Origin: Robiginitomaculum sp.
GTDB lineage: Bacteria; Pseudomonadota; Alphaproteobacteria; Caulobacterales; Maricaulaceae
Direction of reading: 5' to 3'
Assembly (NCBI GenBank): GCA_016763185.1
Contig: JAESUG010000090.1
Span: forward strand, 1-33,643
DNA length: 33,643 nucleotides
Positions within the stretch are counted from its first letter, which is position 1, and every line of letters begins with the position of its first letter. The notes under the pieces were generated by a model. That model had not been told where the DNA came from. It made no database searches and saw only the letters and a list, made by a program, of their open reading frames with translations. A program made the translations under genes and the position numbers. Of the stretch, positions 7,778 through 18,275 are shown piece after piece.

Positions 7778-7797
7778 AAAATAACGAGCTAAGCTCG
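7778..7797 (-). terminator. Short hairpin at the lolD end, weak terminator
   Basis: CGAGC-TTA-GCTCG overlaps the lolD stop codon and is followed by TTATTTTG on the minus strand. The stem is only 5 bp, so it is at best a weak terminator separating proS-lolC-lolD from the LexA-controlled unit. Confidence 0.35.
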
Positions 7798-8496
7798 GTC
7801 TGAACCTTGTTCGACAGCTAATCCACCGGACATGTGCAACACCCGGTCCATATAGGAAGTTAGCGCCATATTGTGGGTTGCCACCAATGCGGCGACCCCT
7901 TCAATGCGAACCAGATCAAACAAGCTTTGAAACACCGTCGCTGCAGTGTTTGGATCCAAATTCCCGGTTGGCTCGTCCGCCAGTAAAACAGCCGGCTTGT
8001 TCGCCAAAGCACGAGCGATTGCCACCCGTTGCTGTTCGCCGCCAGACAGTTGCGCGGGTTGATGCAAAACCCGGTTGGCCAACCCCATCACATCAAGTAA
8101 CCGCACGGCCTCATAGCGTGCGGTTTTTTGCGCCACGCCTTCGATAAGAAGTGGCATCGCCACATTATCCAGCGCCGAGAACTCTGGAAGCAAATGATGA
8201 AATTGATAAACAAACCCGATCATGTTGCGGCGAATACGGGTGCGCGTTTTGTCGGGCAGGCTGAGGCACTCTTTGCCGCCAAGCCACACTTTTCCCGATT
8301 TTGGTTGTTCCAGTAAACCTGCCGCATGTAGCAGGGTTGATTTACCCGAACCAGATGGCCCCAATAACCCAACAATTTCCCCCGCATGCACATCCAAATT
8401 CACGCCGCGCAACACATGCAAGGTTTCGGCATCAGTGACAAAGCTTTGGGAAAGGCTCTCAATTCGTAAAATAGGATTTTGCGAATAATTATTCAT
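7789..8496 (-). CDS. lolD: Lipoprotein-release ABC transporter ATPase LolD
   Basis: ATP-binding subunit that powers extraction of outer-membrane lipoproteins from the inner membrane and transfer to LolA. It shows Walker [10 protein letters not shown] (residues 46-54 from the chosen start), the Q-loop [18 protein letters not shown] characteristic of the LolD/MacB branch, signature [15 protein letters not shown], and Walker [13 protein letters not shown]. The ORF track begins at TTG 8511; I prefer ATG 8496 (235 residues), preceded by GAGG and overlapping the lolC stop by 8 bases, which indicates translational coupling to lolC. Confidence 0.95.
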   Translation of the reverse strand: MNNYSQNPILRIESLSQSFVTDAETLHVLRGVNLDVHAGEIVGLLGPSGSGKSTLLHAAGLLEQPKSGKVWLGGKECLSLPDKTRTRIRRNMIGFVYQFHHLLPEFSALDNVAMPLLIEGVAQKTARYEAVRLLDVMGLANRVLHQPAQLSGGEQQRVAIARALANKPAVLLADEPTGNLDPNTAATVFQSLFDLVRIEGVAALVATHNMALTSYMDRVLHMSGGLAVEQGSDRA

Positions 8497-9808
8497 AGCG
8501 CAAAGCCTCAACCGGATCGAGGGTGGAGGCGCGCCAAGACGGGTACAAAGTCACTAAAATCGAAGCGCCAAACCCAAAGGCAGCAATCACCGCAACTTCC
8601 GACCAATCAACGACGGCAGGCAATCTGGACAAGCCATATACGTCTTCATCGAACAGCAATGTACCGGGTGAAAATAACCCAAACACCCATTGTACAAAAT
8701 CTTGAATAGGCTCAATAAACCACGCAAATAATACGCCCAGAATTATGCCAAATAGCGTCCCAAATCCCCCAATTGCCGCGCCAACCATCACAAAAACCCG
8801 CATCATTGCGCCGCGGCTGGCCCCCATTGTGCGTAAAATGGCGATATCTTTACCCTTGTTTTTGACCAGCATCACCAAGCCTGAAATAATATTCAACGCG
8901 GCAATCAACACCACCAGCATTAAAATCAGACGCATCATCGTGCGTTCGATTTGCAATGCGGAGACGAAACTACGGTTTTGATCCAACCAGTCTTCCATAA
9001 ACACCGGTATACCGGCGGCATCGCGCACCAGCCCCTTTAACACCGGCGTATCAAACGGTTTATCTACCCGCAGTTCAATAAAATCGGGTTTGCCCTGTTT
9101 TTTGAAAAATAAATCAGCTTGTGACAACGGCATATAGACAAAGTGCTGATCACGATCGACAGCTCCCATCTTGAATATTGCCCCAACCCGATAGGTTTTT
9201 CGCACAGGCCTGCTGCCAAACGGGGTCATGGTCCCGCCGGAAAAGCTCAAAAAAGTAAGATCATCACCGACTTGCACCCCAAATTTTCGAGCCATTACTG
9301 CACCGATAACCACTTGATCGCCACCATGGCGCCCCACCCCAAATTCGTCCAACGAGCCAGAGGTAATTTTTGAGGTTAACAGATCTAATGATTGGATGGC
9401 TTCGGGTTCAATCCCAAAAACCAACGCCAAATCACCGTCTGAGTTTAACGCAGAAATCGCAGCAGCATTTCCAAAAATCATCGTTCGGGCGCTGTTAACG
9501 CCCGGCACCTGCAACACGCGCTGACGCAAAGGCTCTATTTCTTCAACTTCTAATTGGTTGGAATAAATAAAAATATGGCCACTGGCTCCGGTCATAATCT
9601 CGATGACTTTGGCGGTGTATCCGTTCATCACTGACATCACGACAATCAACACCATGACGGCGAGCATAATCCCGAAAAACGAAATGATGGTAATCAGCGA
9701 AGCGCCACCATCAGAACGCCTAGAGCGCAAATACCGTGTGGCCAATGTCCGTTCAAACAGTGACAACGGCAATGCACCTCGACCCGGATTTTGCACTCGC
9801 TCATTCAT
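8489..9808 (-). CDS. lolC: Lipoprotein-release ABC transporter permease (LolC/LolE family)
   Basis: About 439 residues with the FtsX/MacB-type layout: one N-terminal membrane helix (ITIISFFGIMLAVMVLIVVM), a large periplasmic domain of ~220 residues, then three C-terminal helices beginning LILMLVVLIAALNIISGL and ending near the [16 protein letters not shown] tail typical of LolC/E. Only one permease gene is present beside lolD, unlike the lolCDE operon of Escherichia coli, so a homodimer or LolF-like hybrid is likely. The ATG at 9808 shares one base with the proS stop (TGATG); the ORF-track start at 9811 is TTG and adds one residue. Confidence 0.93.
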   Translation of the reverse strand: MNERVQNPGRGALPLSLFERTLATRYLRSRRSDGGASLITIISFFGIMLAVMVLIVVMSVMNGYTAKVIEIMTGASGHIFIYSNQLEVEEIEPLRQRVLQVPGVNSARTMIFGNAAAISALNSDGDLALVFGIEPEAIQSLDLLTSKITSGSLDEFGVGRHGGDQVVIGAVMARKFGVQVGDDLTFLSFSGGTMTPFGSRPVRKTYRVGAIFKMGAVDRDQHFVYMPLSQADLFFKKQGKPDFIELRVDKPFDTPVLKGLVRDAAGIPVFMEDWLDQNRSFVSALQIERTMMRLILMLVVLIAALNIISGLVMLVKNKGKDIAILRTMGASRGAMMRVFVMVGAAIGGFGTLFGIILGVLFAWFIEPIQDFVQWVFGLFSPGTLLFDEDVYGLSRLPAVVDWSEVAVIAAFGFGASILVTLYPSWRASTLDPVEALRYE

Positions 9809-11142
9809 CAATATTTGGTCCCGTGACGACGGACAATTTCGGCAACCGCCGCAATGGGTGACAAATCAACTCGTTCGCCGGTGGCCCGGTCTTTGACTTC
9901 GACAATACCGTCCTTTAGGCCACGGGGTCCGACGATAATTTGATCTGGCAAGCCGATTAAATCCATTTTCGAAAATTTACCCCCGGCCCGCGCATCGGTA
10001 TCATCATAAAGCGGCTCTAATCCGGCGGCGATTAAATCATTATAAATGGCTTCGCACGCCGCATCGGTTTGTTCATCACCAGCGCGCATGTTCAAAATAC
10101 CAACATCAAATGGGGCAACGGAGCGTGGCCAAATAATACCGGCTTCGTCGTTAAATGCCTCGATTAACCCGCCAACGATCCGCGAGACACCAATCCCGTA
10201 TGAGCCCATATGCACGGCTACTTCACCTTGGGTGGGATGGCTTACTCTGGCTTTCATCGGTTCGGAATATTGGGTGCCAAAGTAAAAAACCTGGCCTACT
10301 TCTATGCCTCTGGCTGAGACTTTTTTATCGTCAGGAATGGCTGCGAACGCGGCTTCATCGTGAACATCTTCGGTGGCGGCGTAAAGACGGGTACGTTCAT
10401 CGACAATGCCTTGTAAGTCACCGTCAAAATCAACATCCAAACCGGGCGGTGGCAGATCCAGTAAATCACGATGACAAAACACCTCTGACTCGCCATTTTC
10501 GGCGAGAATGATGAACTCATGGGACAAATCACCCCCAATCGGACCCGTTTCGGCCTTCATCGGAAACGCCTTTAGCCCCATCCGGGCAAACGTATTCAAA
10601 TACGCCACAAACATGCGATTATAAGACTTCATTGCCTCGGCTTCGGAAATATCAAAAGAATAGGCATCCTTCATCAAAAACTCGCGGCCACGCATCACCC
10701 CGAACCGCGGACGGCGTTCATCGCGAAATTTCCATTGAATGTGATAAAGAAGTTTTGGTAACTCTTTGTAGGAACGACAAAAATTACGAAATATTGATGT
10801 AATCATTTCCTCATTGGTTGGACCATAAAGCATTTCGCGTTTATGGCGATCTTGGATGCGTAACATTTCATCGCCATAGGCATCATAGCGCCCGCTTTCA
10901 CGCCATAGATCAGCCGGCTGGATGGTCGGCATTAACATCTCAATCGCCCCGGCCCGGTCTTGTTCCTCGCGCACGATTTGCTCAACTTTCTTCAACACCC
11001 GAAACCCCAAAGGCAACCAGGAATAAATCCCGGCACTTTCTTGGCGTATCATCCCGGCGCGTAACATTAATTGGTGCGAAGCAATCGCCGCATCTGCAGG
11101 AGTTTCTTTGGTGGTTGGTAGGAAAAATTTTGATAGGCGCAT
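9808..11142 (-). CDS. proS: Prolyl-tRNA synthetase, short alphaproteobacterial form
   Basis: Class II synthetase charging tRNA-Pro. Visible are the N-terminal [20 protein letters not shown], motif 2 in [20 protein letters not shown]-type sequence, motif 3 [18 protein letters not shown], and the C-terminal anticodon-binding domain ([17 protein letters not shown] to [11 protein letters not shown]). At 444 residues it lacks the ~180-residue INS editing domain between motifs 2 and 3 found in E. coli ProRS (572 residues), as usual in alphaproteobacteria, where free-standing editing proteins compensate. The ATG at 11142 has GAGGTGAA upstream. It is first in proS-lolC-lolD. Its promoter must lie in the 80 bases after the terminator at 11223; a weak TGGACA/TTATCA pair is the only candidate seen. 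Confidence 0.97.
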   Translation of the reverse strand: MRLSKFFLPTTKETPADAAIASHQLMLRAGMIRQESAGIYSWLPLGFRVLKKVEQIVREEQDRAGAIEMLMPTIQPADLWRESGRYDAYGDEMLRIQDRHKREMLYGPTNEEMITSIFRNFCRSYKELPKLLYHIQWKFRDERRPRFGVMRGREFLMKDAYSFDISEAEAMKSYNRMFVAYLNTFARMGLKAFPMKAETGPIGGDLSHEFIILAENGESEVFCHRDLLDLPPPGLDVDFDGDLQGIVDERTRLYAATEDVHDEAAFAAIPDDKKVSARGIEVGQVFYFGTQYSEPMKARVSHPTQGEVAVHMGSYGIGVSRIVGGLIEAFNDEAGIIWPRSVAPFDVGILNMRAGDEQTDAACEAIYNDLIAAGLEPLYDDTDARAGGKFSKMDLIGLPDQIIVGPRGLKDGIVEVKDRATGERVDLSPIAAVAEIVRRHGTKY

Positions 11143-11222
11143 GTGTTTAGGTTCACCTCTATTTGTATTGATTTGATAAACTGCTCTGTGACTAGTTGTC
11201 CACCTTGCAAACCCAATCGAAT

Positions 11223-11257
11223 AAAAAAAGAGCGGTCAGGACACGTCCCGACCGCTC
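11223..11257 (-). terminator. Strong Rho-independent terminator upstream of proS
   Basis: On the minus strand GAGCGGTC pairs with GACCGCTC (plus arms 11250-11257 and 11230-11237), extended by inner G-C pairs to a stem of about 12 bp with a tetraloop, followed by seven T. This is the best intrinsic terminator in the window. It ends either the long nuo-to-DUF1467 transcript, the putative sRNA starting near 11362, or both, and insulates proS. Confidence 0.9.
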
Positions 11258-11363
11258 AAGTTAGTACATCATCAAGCAAATATCGGCGAGCGAGTAGCTA
11301 GCACCGATAATTTGTTGTTGTTCAGTTTTATGTATTTTTCAATGCCAGTTTGGAATAAAAACC
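11223..11363 (-). ncRNA. Putative ~140-nt small RNA upstream of proS
   Basis: A transcript would start near 11362 from the promoter at 11369-11396 and end at the strong terminator at 11223. It contains a single-stranded AACAACAACAAA tract, a hairpin closed by TATCGG/CCGATA (plus 11281-11309) and the terminator hairpin, a layout common for trans-acting sRNAs. No ORF with a ribosome binding site lies inside. Alternatives are a proS attenuator leader or simply the 3' end of the upstream operon. No known RNA family was recognised. Confidence 0.4.
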
Positions 11364-11368
11364 CTAAA

Positions 11369-11396
11369 TTTATAATTTAACCGATACTTGTTGCAA
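11369..11396 (-). promoter_or_regulatory. Promoter-like pair for the putative sRNA
   Basis: On the minus strand TTGCAA (plus 11391-11396), a 16-base spacer and TATAAA (plus 11369-11374). The region is AT-rich, which raises the chance of a fortuitous match, but the paired strong terminator 110 bases downstream makes a short transcript likely. Confidence 0.45.
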
Positions 11397-11437
11397 GAAT
11401 GTCCCAAAAATATATCTCGAAGAGGAAATTATCCCTT

Positions 11438-11689
11438 TTATGCCAAACCAATAAAGCGATCAAATACCCCGACAGCCAACAAAACCCGAAACACCACAAA
11501 TATCAAAGCCGCAATAATGGTGGTTATGATAAACTTTCGCCGCAAATTGGTTTTGACTGGTGCGCCAGGTTCCGTCCCGGCAACCGTATCGCCATCTTCC
11601 CATTGCCCGCGGATCCCAAACGGTAAAACAGTGAACAACACGACCCACCAAATGACAAAGAATACCGCAAGACTGGTAATCGGCCCCAT
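11438..11689 (-). CDS. DUF1467-family small inner-membrane protein
   Basis: 83 residues from ATG 11689, which lies one base after the mce stop; the longer ORF-track start at 11755 overlaps mce and adds sequence unlike the family. There are two membrane helices: residues ~4-24 (ITSLAVFFVIWWVVLFTVLP) and ~57-77 (IITTIIAALIFVVFRVLLAV), with a polar loop containing FGIRGQWEDGD and GTEPGAP between them. This matches the DUF1467 family of alphaproteobacteria, whose genes usually sit between mce and proS; the function is unknown. It is the last gene before the strong terminator. Confidence 0.85.
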   Translation of the reverse strand: MGPITSLAVFFVIWWVVLFTVLPFGIRGQWEDGDTVAGTEPGAPVKTNLRRKFIITTIIAALIFVVFRVLLAVGVFDRFIGLA

Positions 11690-11690
11690 A

Positions 11691-12110
11691 TCAATGCCCC
11701 TTCGGTTGTTGCATGAGTTCCACCAACACACCGCCCGAATTGACCGGATGCACAAATATCACCGGAACACCATGGGCGCCAATTCTGGGATTACCGTCGC
11801 CTAACACTTTGGCGCCGCGCTCAACCATCGCATTGCGAGCTTGGATGATGTCATCCACTTCAAAGCAAATATGATGTTGGCCACCTTTGGGGTTTTTTTC
11901 CAGAAATTTGGCGATGGGGGATTGTGGCGTTAAGGGTGAGATCAGTTCTAATTGACTGTTCGGTAAATTCACAAATTTCACTCTTACCCCTTGTTCTGGC
12001 AAATCAAATGCAGGTTCTGCATCAATGGCACCATATAATTGCGCCCAGTTTTCGGCTTCTTTTTCAACATCAGGCGTTGCAATTCCAATATGGTTGATGC
12101 GGCCAATCAC
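11691..12110 (-). CDS. mce: Methylmalonyl-CoA epimerase
   Basis: A 139-residue vicinal-oxygen-chelate protein that interconverts (R)- and (S)-methylmalonyl-CoA in propionyl-CoA breakdown. The paired beta-alpha-beta-beta-beta modules carry the metal ligands: HIGIATPDVE near the N-terminus, LELISPL, HHICFEVDD and a C-terminal VLVELMQQ. The start codon is GTG at 12110 (the track shows it as M), with AGGAGAG overlapping the rnj stop. Its place after rnj is standard in alphaproteobacteria, without other propionate genes nearby. Confidence 0.93.
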   Translation of the reverse strand: MIGRINHIGIATPDVEKEAENWAQLYGAIDAEPAFDLPEQGVRVKFVNLPNSQLELISPLTPQSPIAKFLEKNPKGGQHHICFEVDDIIQARNAMVERGAKVLGDGNPRIGAHGVPVIFVHPVNSGGVLVELMQQPKGH

Positions 12111-12119
12111 GGTACTCTC

Positions 12120-13799
12120 CTATTCACTGCCCAAGATGACAATTTCAATATGTGGTGTTTTACCCCAAATCGTGCGGGTGTGGCGTTTAATTTTGCGAAA
12201 AACTTCAGTTTCTGCGGCGTCTAAATCTTGCTTTTGGGTACTACTTAGTTTCATCCAAGTTGACCTTGCCAAACCCTCAAGCTCATCAAGAACTTGATCA
12301 AAATCATTGTCATACGGGTCCGGCAGACCAAATAACCGCGCCACCGGTTCCGCACTTAGACGGGTTCGTTTATCCACAGCAAAGGTAAGCAACAACATGC
12401 CGCCAAAGCTAAGGTATTTACGCTCACGCATTGCCCCCGCCCCTTCGGGGGCGATGATATTGCCGTCCCGAAATAGACGAGCCGCATAAACCTCGTCAAC
12501 CAGTTCGGCGCCGGTTTCAGACAGCTCAGTCATATCGCCATTTTTAGGAACAAATCCGTGCGGGACTTGTAATTTGCGGGCCAATTTGCCGTGTTCAATC
12601 AAATGGCGGCGCTCACCATGTACCGGAATGGCGATTTTTGGCCGAGCCCAAGCATACATTTGGCGTAATTCGTCGCGACATGGGTGGCCAGAGACATGAA
12701 TATGATGGTCCTTTTCAGTAATAATATTCACCCCCTGCCCGGCTAAGGCATTTTGCAGGGCAAAAATCGATTTTTCATTACCTGGAATAACTCTGGATGA
12801 AAACAATACGGTATCGCCTGAGCTAAATTTTACATGACGATGACTACCCTCGGCGATACGGGATAATGCGGCGCGTGGCTCGCCTTGGCTGCCGGTACAT
12901 AAATACAAGACGTTTGATTTGGGCAAAGAAGCCGCATCTTCTTCGTCAATGAAGGCCTTTGCATTGGCAAATAACCCGATATGACGTGCCGCGCCCATCA
13001 TCCGGTGCATGGAGCGCCCGACCAAACAAACGGTTCGACCATTGGCTTCGGCGGCCTCCACCGCGCTTTGCATCCGGGCAACATTGGAGGCAAATGAGGC
13101 AATAGCCACCCGGCCCGTTTGCTTACCAACTAATTCAATTAAGTTTTTCCGTACCCCGGCTTCGGAGCCAGCCATGCCTATCGTAAAGACATTGGTACTG
13201 TCGCACACCATCGCCAGCACCCCTTCATCGCCCAATTGCAACAAGGTTTTGGCATCGGTAGGTTTGCCGACCAAAGGTTCAGGGTCAATTTTCCAATCGC
13301 CCGTGTGTAATATAGTGCCAATGTCAGTACGGATCACCAAACCGTTTGGCTCTGGAATAGAATGGGTGAGTGTCACCAGTTCTAGATCAAATGGGCCAAG
13401 AGAAAACCGACTGGACAGGCCAATTTCGTGTAACTCGACCTCGCCTAAGATACCGGCCTCTTTTAACCGATCGCGCACCAGATAGGCGGTGAACGGCGTG
13501 GCATAAACCGGCGCTTTTAACCGCGACCAAAGCGGGGCAACCGCGCCCATATGGTCTTCGTGGGCATGGGTTAAGATAATGGCCAGCAAATCGGCTTTTC
13601 GTTCTTCGATAAATGTCGGGTCCGGGTAAATCACCTCGACACCGGGGGTTTCGGCATTGCCAAACGTCACCCCAAAATCAACCATGATCCATTTTTCACG
13701 GCCCTTTGGCCCAAACCCATATAGGTTCAAATTCATGCCAATTTCATTTGATCCACCTAGGGGAACAAACACCAGGCGGTTTTGTCGTTTATGTTTCAT
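12120..13799 (-). CDS. rnj: Ribonuclease J
   Basis: A metallo-beta-lactamase/beta-CASP nuclease with endonuclease and 5'-3' exonuclease activity on RNA; in alphaproteobacteria it works in rRNA and mRNA 5' maturation. The 559 residues include [10 protein letters not shown], the zinc-binding [10 protein letters not shown] (His78, His80, Asp82, His83), [21 protein letters not shown], beta-[18 protein letters not shown] with its motif-C His, and a C-terminal domain. The ATG at 13799 overlaps the coaX stop by 4 bases (ATGA). mce follows after 9 bases. Confidence 0.96.
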   Translation of the reverse strand: MKHKRQNRLVFVPLGGSNEIGMNLNLYGFGPKGREKWIMVDFGVTFGNAETPGVEVIYPDPTFIEERKADLLAIILTHAHEDHMGAVAPLWSRLKAPVYATPFTAYLVRDRLKEAGILGEVELHEIGLSSRFSLGPFDLELVTLTHSIPEPNGLVIRTDIGTILHTGDWKIDPEPLVGKPTDAKTLLQLGDEGVLAMVCDSTNVFTIGMAGSEAGVRKNLIELVGKQTGRVAIASFASNVARMQSAVEAAEANGRTVCLVGRSMHRMMGAARHIGLFANAKAFIDEEDAASLPKSNVLYLCTGSQGEPRAALSRIAEGSHRHVKFSSGDTVLFSSRVIPGNEKSIFALQNALAGQGVNIITEKDHHIHVSGHPCRDELRQMYAWARPKIAIPVHGERRHLIEHGKLARKLQVPHGFVPKNGDMTELSETGAELVDEVYAARLFRDGNIIAPEGAGAMRERKYLSFGGMLLLTFAVDKRTRLSAEPVARLFGLPDPYDNDFDQVLDELEGLARSTWMKLSSTQKQDLDAAETEVFRKIKRHTRTIWGKTPHIEIVILGSE

Positions 13800-14572
13800 G
13801 TTTTTCCAGCATTTTGGTTATAAATTTCCAACAGACCACGAATGGTCAGATCAGACTCAAATCGCTCGATTTCTTGGGATGCTCCGGCAAACAAGGGAGA
13901 TACACCGCCGGTTCCGATCACCGTCATTGGCTTGTTATATTCGGATCGAATGCGCCGCACCAATCCGTCAATCATTTCCACATGTCCCCAAAAAATACCG
14001 GTTTGCATCGCATTTACGGTATTGGCCCCGATGGTTTTTTGAGGTTTTTCTATGGCGATACGCGGTAATTTTGCTGCTGCGTCATGCAAGGCTTCCATCG
14101 ATAAATACATGCCGGGCGCAATCGCGCCACCGATGAATTTATTGTCTTCGGTTACCACATCAAATGTGGTTGCGGTTCCTGAATCAACCAACAACAATGC
14201 TCCATCGACCAAGGTTCTAGCGCCTACCGAATTGACCAAGCGGTCGGCACCAACCTCAACCGGGTTATCGGTGGCAGTAATAATACTCATTTTTAAGTCA
14301 CCTTCGCCAATAACCATGGGTTCATAATTTAAATATCGCCGCGACAAATTACGTAAGTGAAACAGGGATTGCGGCACCACGGTTGCGATAATACACGCAT
14401 CAAGATCAGCCAACGACAAGTCATCCATGGCCAACAATTGGTGCAACCAGACCGCATATTCATCCGCCGTGCGGCTGGTATTGGTGGCCGTGCGCCATTG
14501 TTTGCGCCAGCCGGTTCCATCATGGATGGCAAACAAGGCATTGGTATTGCCACAATCAATCGCAAGTAACAT
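13796..14572 (-). CDS. coaX: Type III pantothenate kinase
   Basis: Phosphorylates pantothenate in the first step of coenzyme A synthesis. The 258 residues carry the ASKHA-fold signatures of Coa[19 protein letters not shown] at the N-terminus (Asp6 of DxGNT), [30 protein letters not shown], and GTGGVSPLF near the C-terminus. The ATG at 14572 follows the birA stop after 17 bases. Neighbours birA and rnj are the usual alphaproteobacterial context. Confidence 0.96.
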   Translation of the reverse strand: MLLAIDCGNTNALFAIHDGTGWRKQWRTATNTSRTADEYAVWLHQLLAMDDLSLADLDACIIATVVPQSLFHLRNLSRRYLNYEPMVIGEGDLKMSIITATDNPVEVGADRLVNSVGARTLVDGALLLVDSGTATTFDVVTEDNKFIGGAIAPGMYLSMEALHDAAAKLPRIAIEKPQKTIGANTVNAMQTGIFWGHVEMIDGLVRRIRSEYNKPMTVIGTGGVSPLFAGASQEIERFESDLTIRGLLEIYNQNAGKT

Positions 14573-14589
14573 AAGCTTAACTCCAGTCG

Positions 14590-15318
14590 TTAGGGGAAGA
14601 ACACTTCCCCCGCCGATATTTCAATGGCCTGCCCCGAAGCTTTACGCAAGAGCAAGGCACCATTTTTGGACATGTCTTCAAAAGTTCCGCTGTGCCCATC
14701 GCTGGTCGTAATTTTTTGTCCCAATCCAAAAGCCCGCGCAACCCAGGCCCGGCGCAAGGGGTCAAACCCGTCTTGCTCCCAGCGCGCCACCCAATCCTCA
14801 AAACTCTGGATCAATTGCGGCAACACCATTGCCGGTGTTGGGAGTTTACGCCCCGGTCCCAAATAATCACCCACACATGCGGTGCCTCGATCCGGTAGCA
14901 CCGGTGCATGGGCCAAATTGATCCCAATGCCCATCACTAACCAGCCACGCCCATCTTTTATGCCACTTTCGGGTAGTATACCGGCGAGCTTCACACCCTC
15001 CAGCAACACGTCATTTGGCCATTTTAACTGCAATGCATCACTGGCAATCGTGTTGGCCAAAGTATCGGCAATCGCTAAGGCGGCGGCGAAGCTAAGCTCG
15101 GCCAATCGTGCCGGTGGGTGCTCAAACCAATATAGTCCACTGGCGTATAAATTACCGGTGCCGCTTTTCCATTCGCGCCCCCTGCGGCCCCGACCTTGGG
15201 TTTGCACATCGGCCAGCACCCATACCGGACCGGGTGTACCAGTTTTAGCCAGTTCGACGCATTTGGTATTGGTGCTATCAATTTGCGCAAAATGCTGAAT
15301 TGGGGTCGGGTTAGCCAT
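14590..15318 (-). CDS. birA: Biotin-[acetyl-CoA carboxylase] ligase, short form
   Basis: Activates biotin as biotinyl-AMP and attaches it to the carboxylase carrier protein. Visible are [11 protein letters not shown], the biotinyl-AMP loop [19 protein letters not shown], and LAGILPE with GIGINL. The preferred ATG at 15318 gives 242 residues and overlaps the nuoN stop by 8 bases; the track start at 15405 adds 29 unlike residues. It lacks the N-terminal helix-turn-helix of E. coli BirA, so it should be an enzyme only, not a repressor. Its position after nuoN is typical for the group. Confidence 0.94.
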   Translation of the reverse strand: MANPTPIQHFAQIDSTNTKCVELAKTGTPGPVWVLADVQTQGRGRRGREWKSGTGNLYASGLYWFEHPPARLAELSFAAALAIADTLANTIASDALQLKWPNDVLLEGVKLAGILPESGIKDGRGWLVMGIGINLAHAPVLPDRGTACVGDYLGPGRKLPTPAMVLPQLIQSFEDWVARWEQDGFDPLRRAWVARAFGLGQKITTSDGHSGTFEDMSKNGALLLRKASGQAIEISAGEVFFP

Positions 15319-16756
15319 TGATAAACAAGGATGATGCGGCAATTTGCGCCCATGAAGACAAAGCTGGTAGCAACCATATGGCCCCAGGCAATAGCAATAA
15401 TGCACTGCCGCCAGCTAAGCCAGCTTGCACTTTGGACATCGGAACAAATTCAGCGCCGGGTTGATCAAACCAGATAATTTTAATCAACCGCAAATACACA
15501 AACGCCCCAACAACACTGGCCACCGCACCCAGCACTGCTAGCCATGTCAGATTGGCATCAACCGCCGCTAGAAACACAAAGTATTTACCGAAGAACCCGG
15601 CCAATGGCGGAATACCGGCAACCGAAAACAACAGAGCCGTTAACGCCAGTGCCAACGCTGGTTTTGAGCGGGACAACCCAGCTAAATCATCAATTTGTTC
15701 AACCATGCCCTCGGCCCGGCGCATCGCCAAAATACAGGCAAAAATGCCCAAGGTCGAAATCAGGTATAGCCCCATGTAAAATAATAACCCGCTTAAACCC
15801 ACCTCGGTGCCGGTGGCCATAGCAATGAGCGCATAGCCCATATTGGCAATCGACGAATACGCCATCAAACGCTTGATATTGGTTTGCATAATCGCGCCTA
15901 GATAACCAATACACATCGACAACACGGAAATCGCGATCACCACTTGTTGCCAGTCAACAACCATCTGGCTGAACGGCCCAAACAGCACGCGCGCGATTAA
16001 CACAATCGCCGCGATTTTCGGGGCCAATGAGAAAAACGTGGTGACCGGCGTTGGTGCGCCTTCATAGACATCCGGGGTCCACATGTGAAACGGTGCCGCC
16101 GATATTTTAAACGCCAGCCCGCATAACAAGAACACAACGCCAACCACCAACCCGACGGAAGGTGACTGGGCCGCAACCTCGGCAATAGCATCAAAGCGCA
16201 AGCTGCCAGTAAAGCCATAAATCAATGAAGCGCCATAGAGCAACAAGCCAGACGAGAGCGCCCCCAATACAAAGTATTTCAAACCTGATTCAGAGGAACG
16301 CAAACTATCGCGATTACTGGCGGCCAGCACATAAAGCGCCAAGCTTTGCATCTCGATCCCGATATACATCGACAATAAGTCATTGGCCGAAACCATAATC
16401 ATCATGCCCAGAGCGGCAAACAATACCAAAATGCCAAATTCGGAGGTTAATCGGCCCTCGATTTTCAAATAATGATGGGCCAATAACAAGCTAAACGCCG
16501 CCGCGATCAGGGCCGAAACCTTGCCAAAGCTGGACAAGGTATCAATCACCAATGCGCCATCAAACAGGCTTTTGGCTTCGCTGCTGAACGTTAACACAAC
16601 ACCGGCGGCAATGAACAAAACGACGACACAAGCCAAAACTACCGGTCCGCTAGCTTTGCGACCCCCAAAGGCACCTACCAACAGAAAAGTTAATGCTGCC
16701 GCCACCAAAATGATCTCTGGTGCAAGTGCTGTTAAATTAACAATCAGATCAGCCAA
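15311..16756 (-). CDS. nuoN: NADH-quinone oxidoreductase subunit N
   Basis: One of three antiporter-like proton-pumping subunits of complex I. 481 residues, about 14 membrane helices; shows [18 protein letters not shown], the [14 protein letters not shown] region, [20 protein letters not shown] and [13 protein letters not shown] with the conserved pumping Lys and the Glu of helix 5. The start is TTG at 16756 (shown as M in the track), with AGGAGG five bases upstream and an 8-base overlap with the nuoM end. The strong Shine-Dalgarno supports the unusual codon. Confidence 0.97.
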   Translation of the reverse strand: MADLIVNLTALAPEIILVAAALTFLLVGAFGGRKASGPVVLACVVVLFIAAGVVLTFSSEAKSLFDGALVIDTLSSFGKVSALIAAAFSLLLAHHYLKIEGRLTSEFGILVLFAALGMMIMVSANDLLSMYIGIEMQSLALYVLAASNRDSLRSSESGLKYFVLGALSSGLLLYGASLIYGFTGSLRFDAIAEVAAQSPSVGLVVGVVFLLCGLAFKISAAPFHMWTPDVYEGAPTPVTTFFSLAPKIAAIVLIARVLFGPFSQMVVDWQQVVIAISVLSMCIGYLGAIMQTNIKRLMAYSSIANMGYALIAMATGTEVGLSGLLFYMGLYLISTLGIFACILAMRRAEGMVEQIDDLAGLSRSKPALALALTALLFSVAGIPPLAGFFGKYFVFLAAVDANLTWLAVLGAVASVVGAFVYLRLIKIIWFDQPGAEFVPMSKVQAGLAGGSALLLLPGAIWLLPALSSWAQIAASSLFING

Positions 16757-18275
16757 TTGGGCCTCCTACTGGCGCAGCCAAAGCAAGCCCCGCTTCAATC
16801 CGCTCTAATAATGCCTCCACGCTTGGGCCGGTAATGTCCGTGATCAATGTCGGGAAAATACCAAATACCAATGTGGCTACCACCAACGGCGTAAACATCA
16901 CAATTTCGCGCCGCGTTACATCCGTAATGGCCACAAGTTTGGGGTTGGTAAGTTCGCCGTAAACCACTTCGCGATACAAGTTTAGCGCATAAACCGCCGA
17001 CAAAATCACGCCGGTTGCTGCGCCAAACGCCACCCATGTATTGGCTTGAAACGCGCCGACCAGTGTCAATATCTCGCCAATAAATCCAGAGGTCGCCGGC
17101 AAGCCAACATTGGCCATCGTAAACAACATGAAAATCGCCGCATAAATCGGCATGCGCTGTACCAATCCGCCATATTCGGCGATCTCACGGGTATGCATCC
17201 GATCGTAAATCACCCCGACGATCAAGAACAACGCACCGGAAATAATTCCATGACTTAGCATTTGGAACATTGCCCCTTGCAGGCCCGCCAAATTCATCGC
17301 GAACAAGCCCATGGTGACAAACCCCATATGCGCCACCGAGGAATAGGCGATTAGCTTCTTCATATCCGTCTGTCGGAACGCGACCAATGACGTATAGATA
17401 ATGGCAATCACCGAAAGGGTAAAAATCAATGGCGCAAAATATTGCGAGGCCAACGGGAACATCGGCAATGAAAACCGGATGAAGCCATAGCCACCCATTT
17501 TGAGCAACACCCCGGCCAACACCACGGAACCTGCCGTCGGTGCCTGTACGTGGGCATCCGGCAACCATGTATGTACGGGCCACATCGGCATTTTAACCGC
17601 AAAGCTAGCGAAAAATGCCAACCACAGCCAGGTTTGCAATTCCGGTGCAAAATCATAGGCCAACAGCGTCACAATATCCGACGTACCGGCGACCAAGATC
17701 ATCGTAATCACCGCGATCAGCATCAATACCGAGCCCAGCAAGGTATAGAGAAAAAACTTAAACGCCGCATACACCCGATTGGCGCCGCCCCAGACCCCGA
17801 TGATCAAATACATCGGAATAAGACCGGCCTCAAAAAAGATGTAAAACAACATAATATCAAGGGCGCAAAACACCCCGATCATCAAGGTTTCCAACACCAG
17901 AAACGCGATCATATACTCGGTAATACGGGTTTTAATCGCGCCCATCGAAGCAATGAAACAAAGCGGCATCAAAAACGTGGTTAGCACCACCAAAAGAATA
18001 GAAATACCATCAACGCCCATCCGGTAATTAAAGCCCGCAAACCAGCTGATTTCTTCGACCAACTGAAAAGATGGGTCGCTAGGTTGAAACTCAACCAATG
18101 CTAAAATCGACAATGCCAGCGTAAAGAGCGACGTTACCAATGCTACCACAGGCGCATTTTTCTCGACAATGGCTTTGTCATCGGCCCGCGCAAAGCTTTT
18201 GAACAGCAATAATAGTAATGCACCGATCAGCGGCGTAAAGGTAATCAGCGACAAGATATGTGGAAGATCATTCAT
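16749..18275 (-). CDS. nuoM: NADH-quinone oxidoreductase subunit M
   Basis: Antiporter-like proton-pumping subunit of complex I. 508 residues, ~14 membrane helices; the helix-4/5 motif [18 protein letters not shown] contains the conserved Glu, and [20 protein letters not shown] and [18 protein letters not shown] are diagnostic for NuoM. The ATG at 18275 abuts the nuoL stop. It shares an 8-base overlap with nuoN. Confidence 0.98.
   Translation of the reverse strand: MNDLPHILSLITFTPLIGALLLLLFKSFARADDKAIVEKNAPVVALVTSLFTLALSILALVEFQPSDPSFQLVEEISWFAGFNYRMGVDGISILLVVLTTFLMPLCFIASMGAIKTRITEYMIAFLVLETLMIGVFCALDIMLFYIFFEAGLIPMYLIIGVWGGANRVYAAFKFFLYTLLGSVLMLIAVITMILVAGTSDIVTLLAYDFAPELQTWLWLAFFASFAVKMPMWPVHTWLPDAHVQAPTAGSVVLAGVLLKMGGYGFIRFSLPMFPLASQYFAPLIFTLSVIAIIYTSLVAFRQTDMKKLIAYSSVAHMGFVTMGLFAMNLAGLQGAMFQMLSHGIISGALFLIVGVIYDRMHTREIAEYGGLVQRMPIYAAIFMLFTMANVGLPATSGFIGEILTLVGAFQANTWVAFGAATGVILSAVYALNLYREVVYGELTNPKLVAITDVTRREIVMFTPLVVATLVFGIFPTLITDITGPSVEALLERIEAGLALAAPVGGPIG

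Larger units (their letters stand above)
11143..11437. other. 295-base gene-less gap between the DUF1467 gene and proS
   Basis: AT-rich gap with no ORF that has a plausible ribosome binding site. It holds a promoter-like pair at 11369-11396, a putative structured RNA, a strong terminator at 11223-11257 and the proS leader with its GAGGTGAA Shine-Dalgarno. A weak proS promoter (TGGACA, 17 bases, TTATCA on the minus strand) is possible in 11143-11222. Confidence 0.6.

Noticed and set aside
11281-11309. TATCGG/CCGATA hairpin as a second terminator
   Set aside because: Only a 6-bp stem with a 17-base loop and a weak TTTG tail; kept only as internal structure of the putative sRNA.
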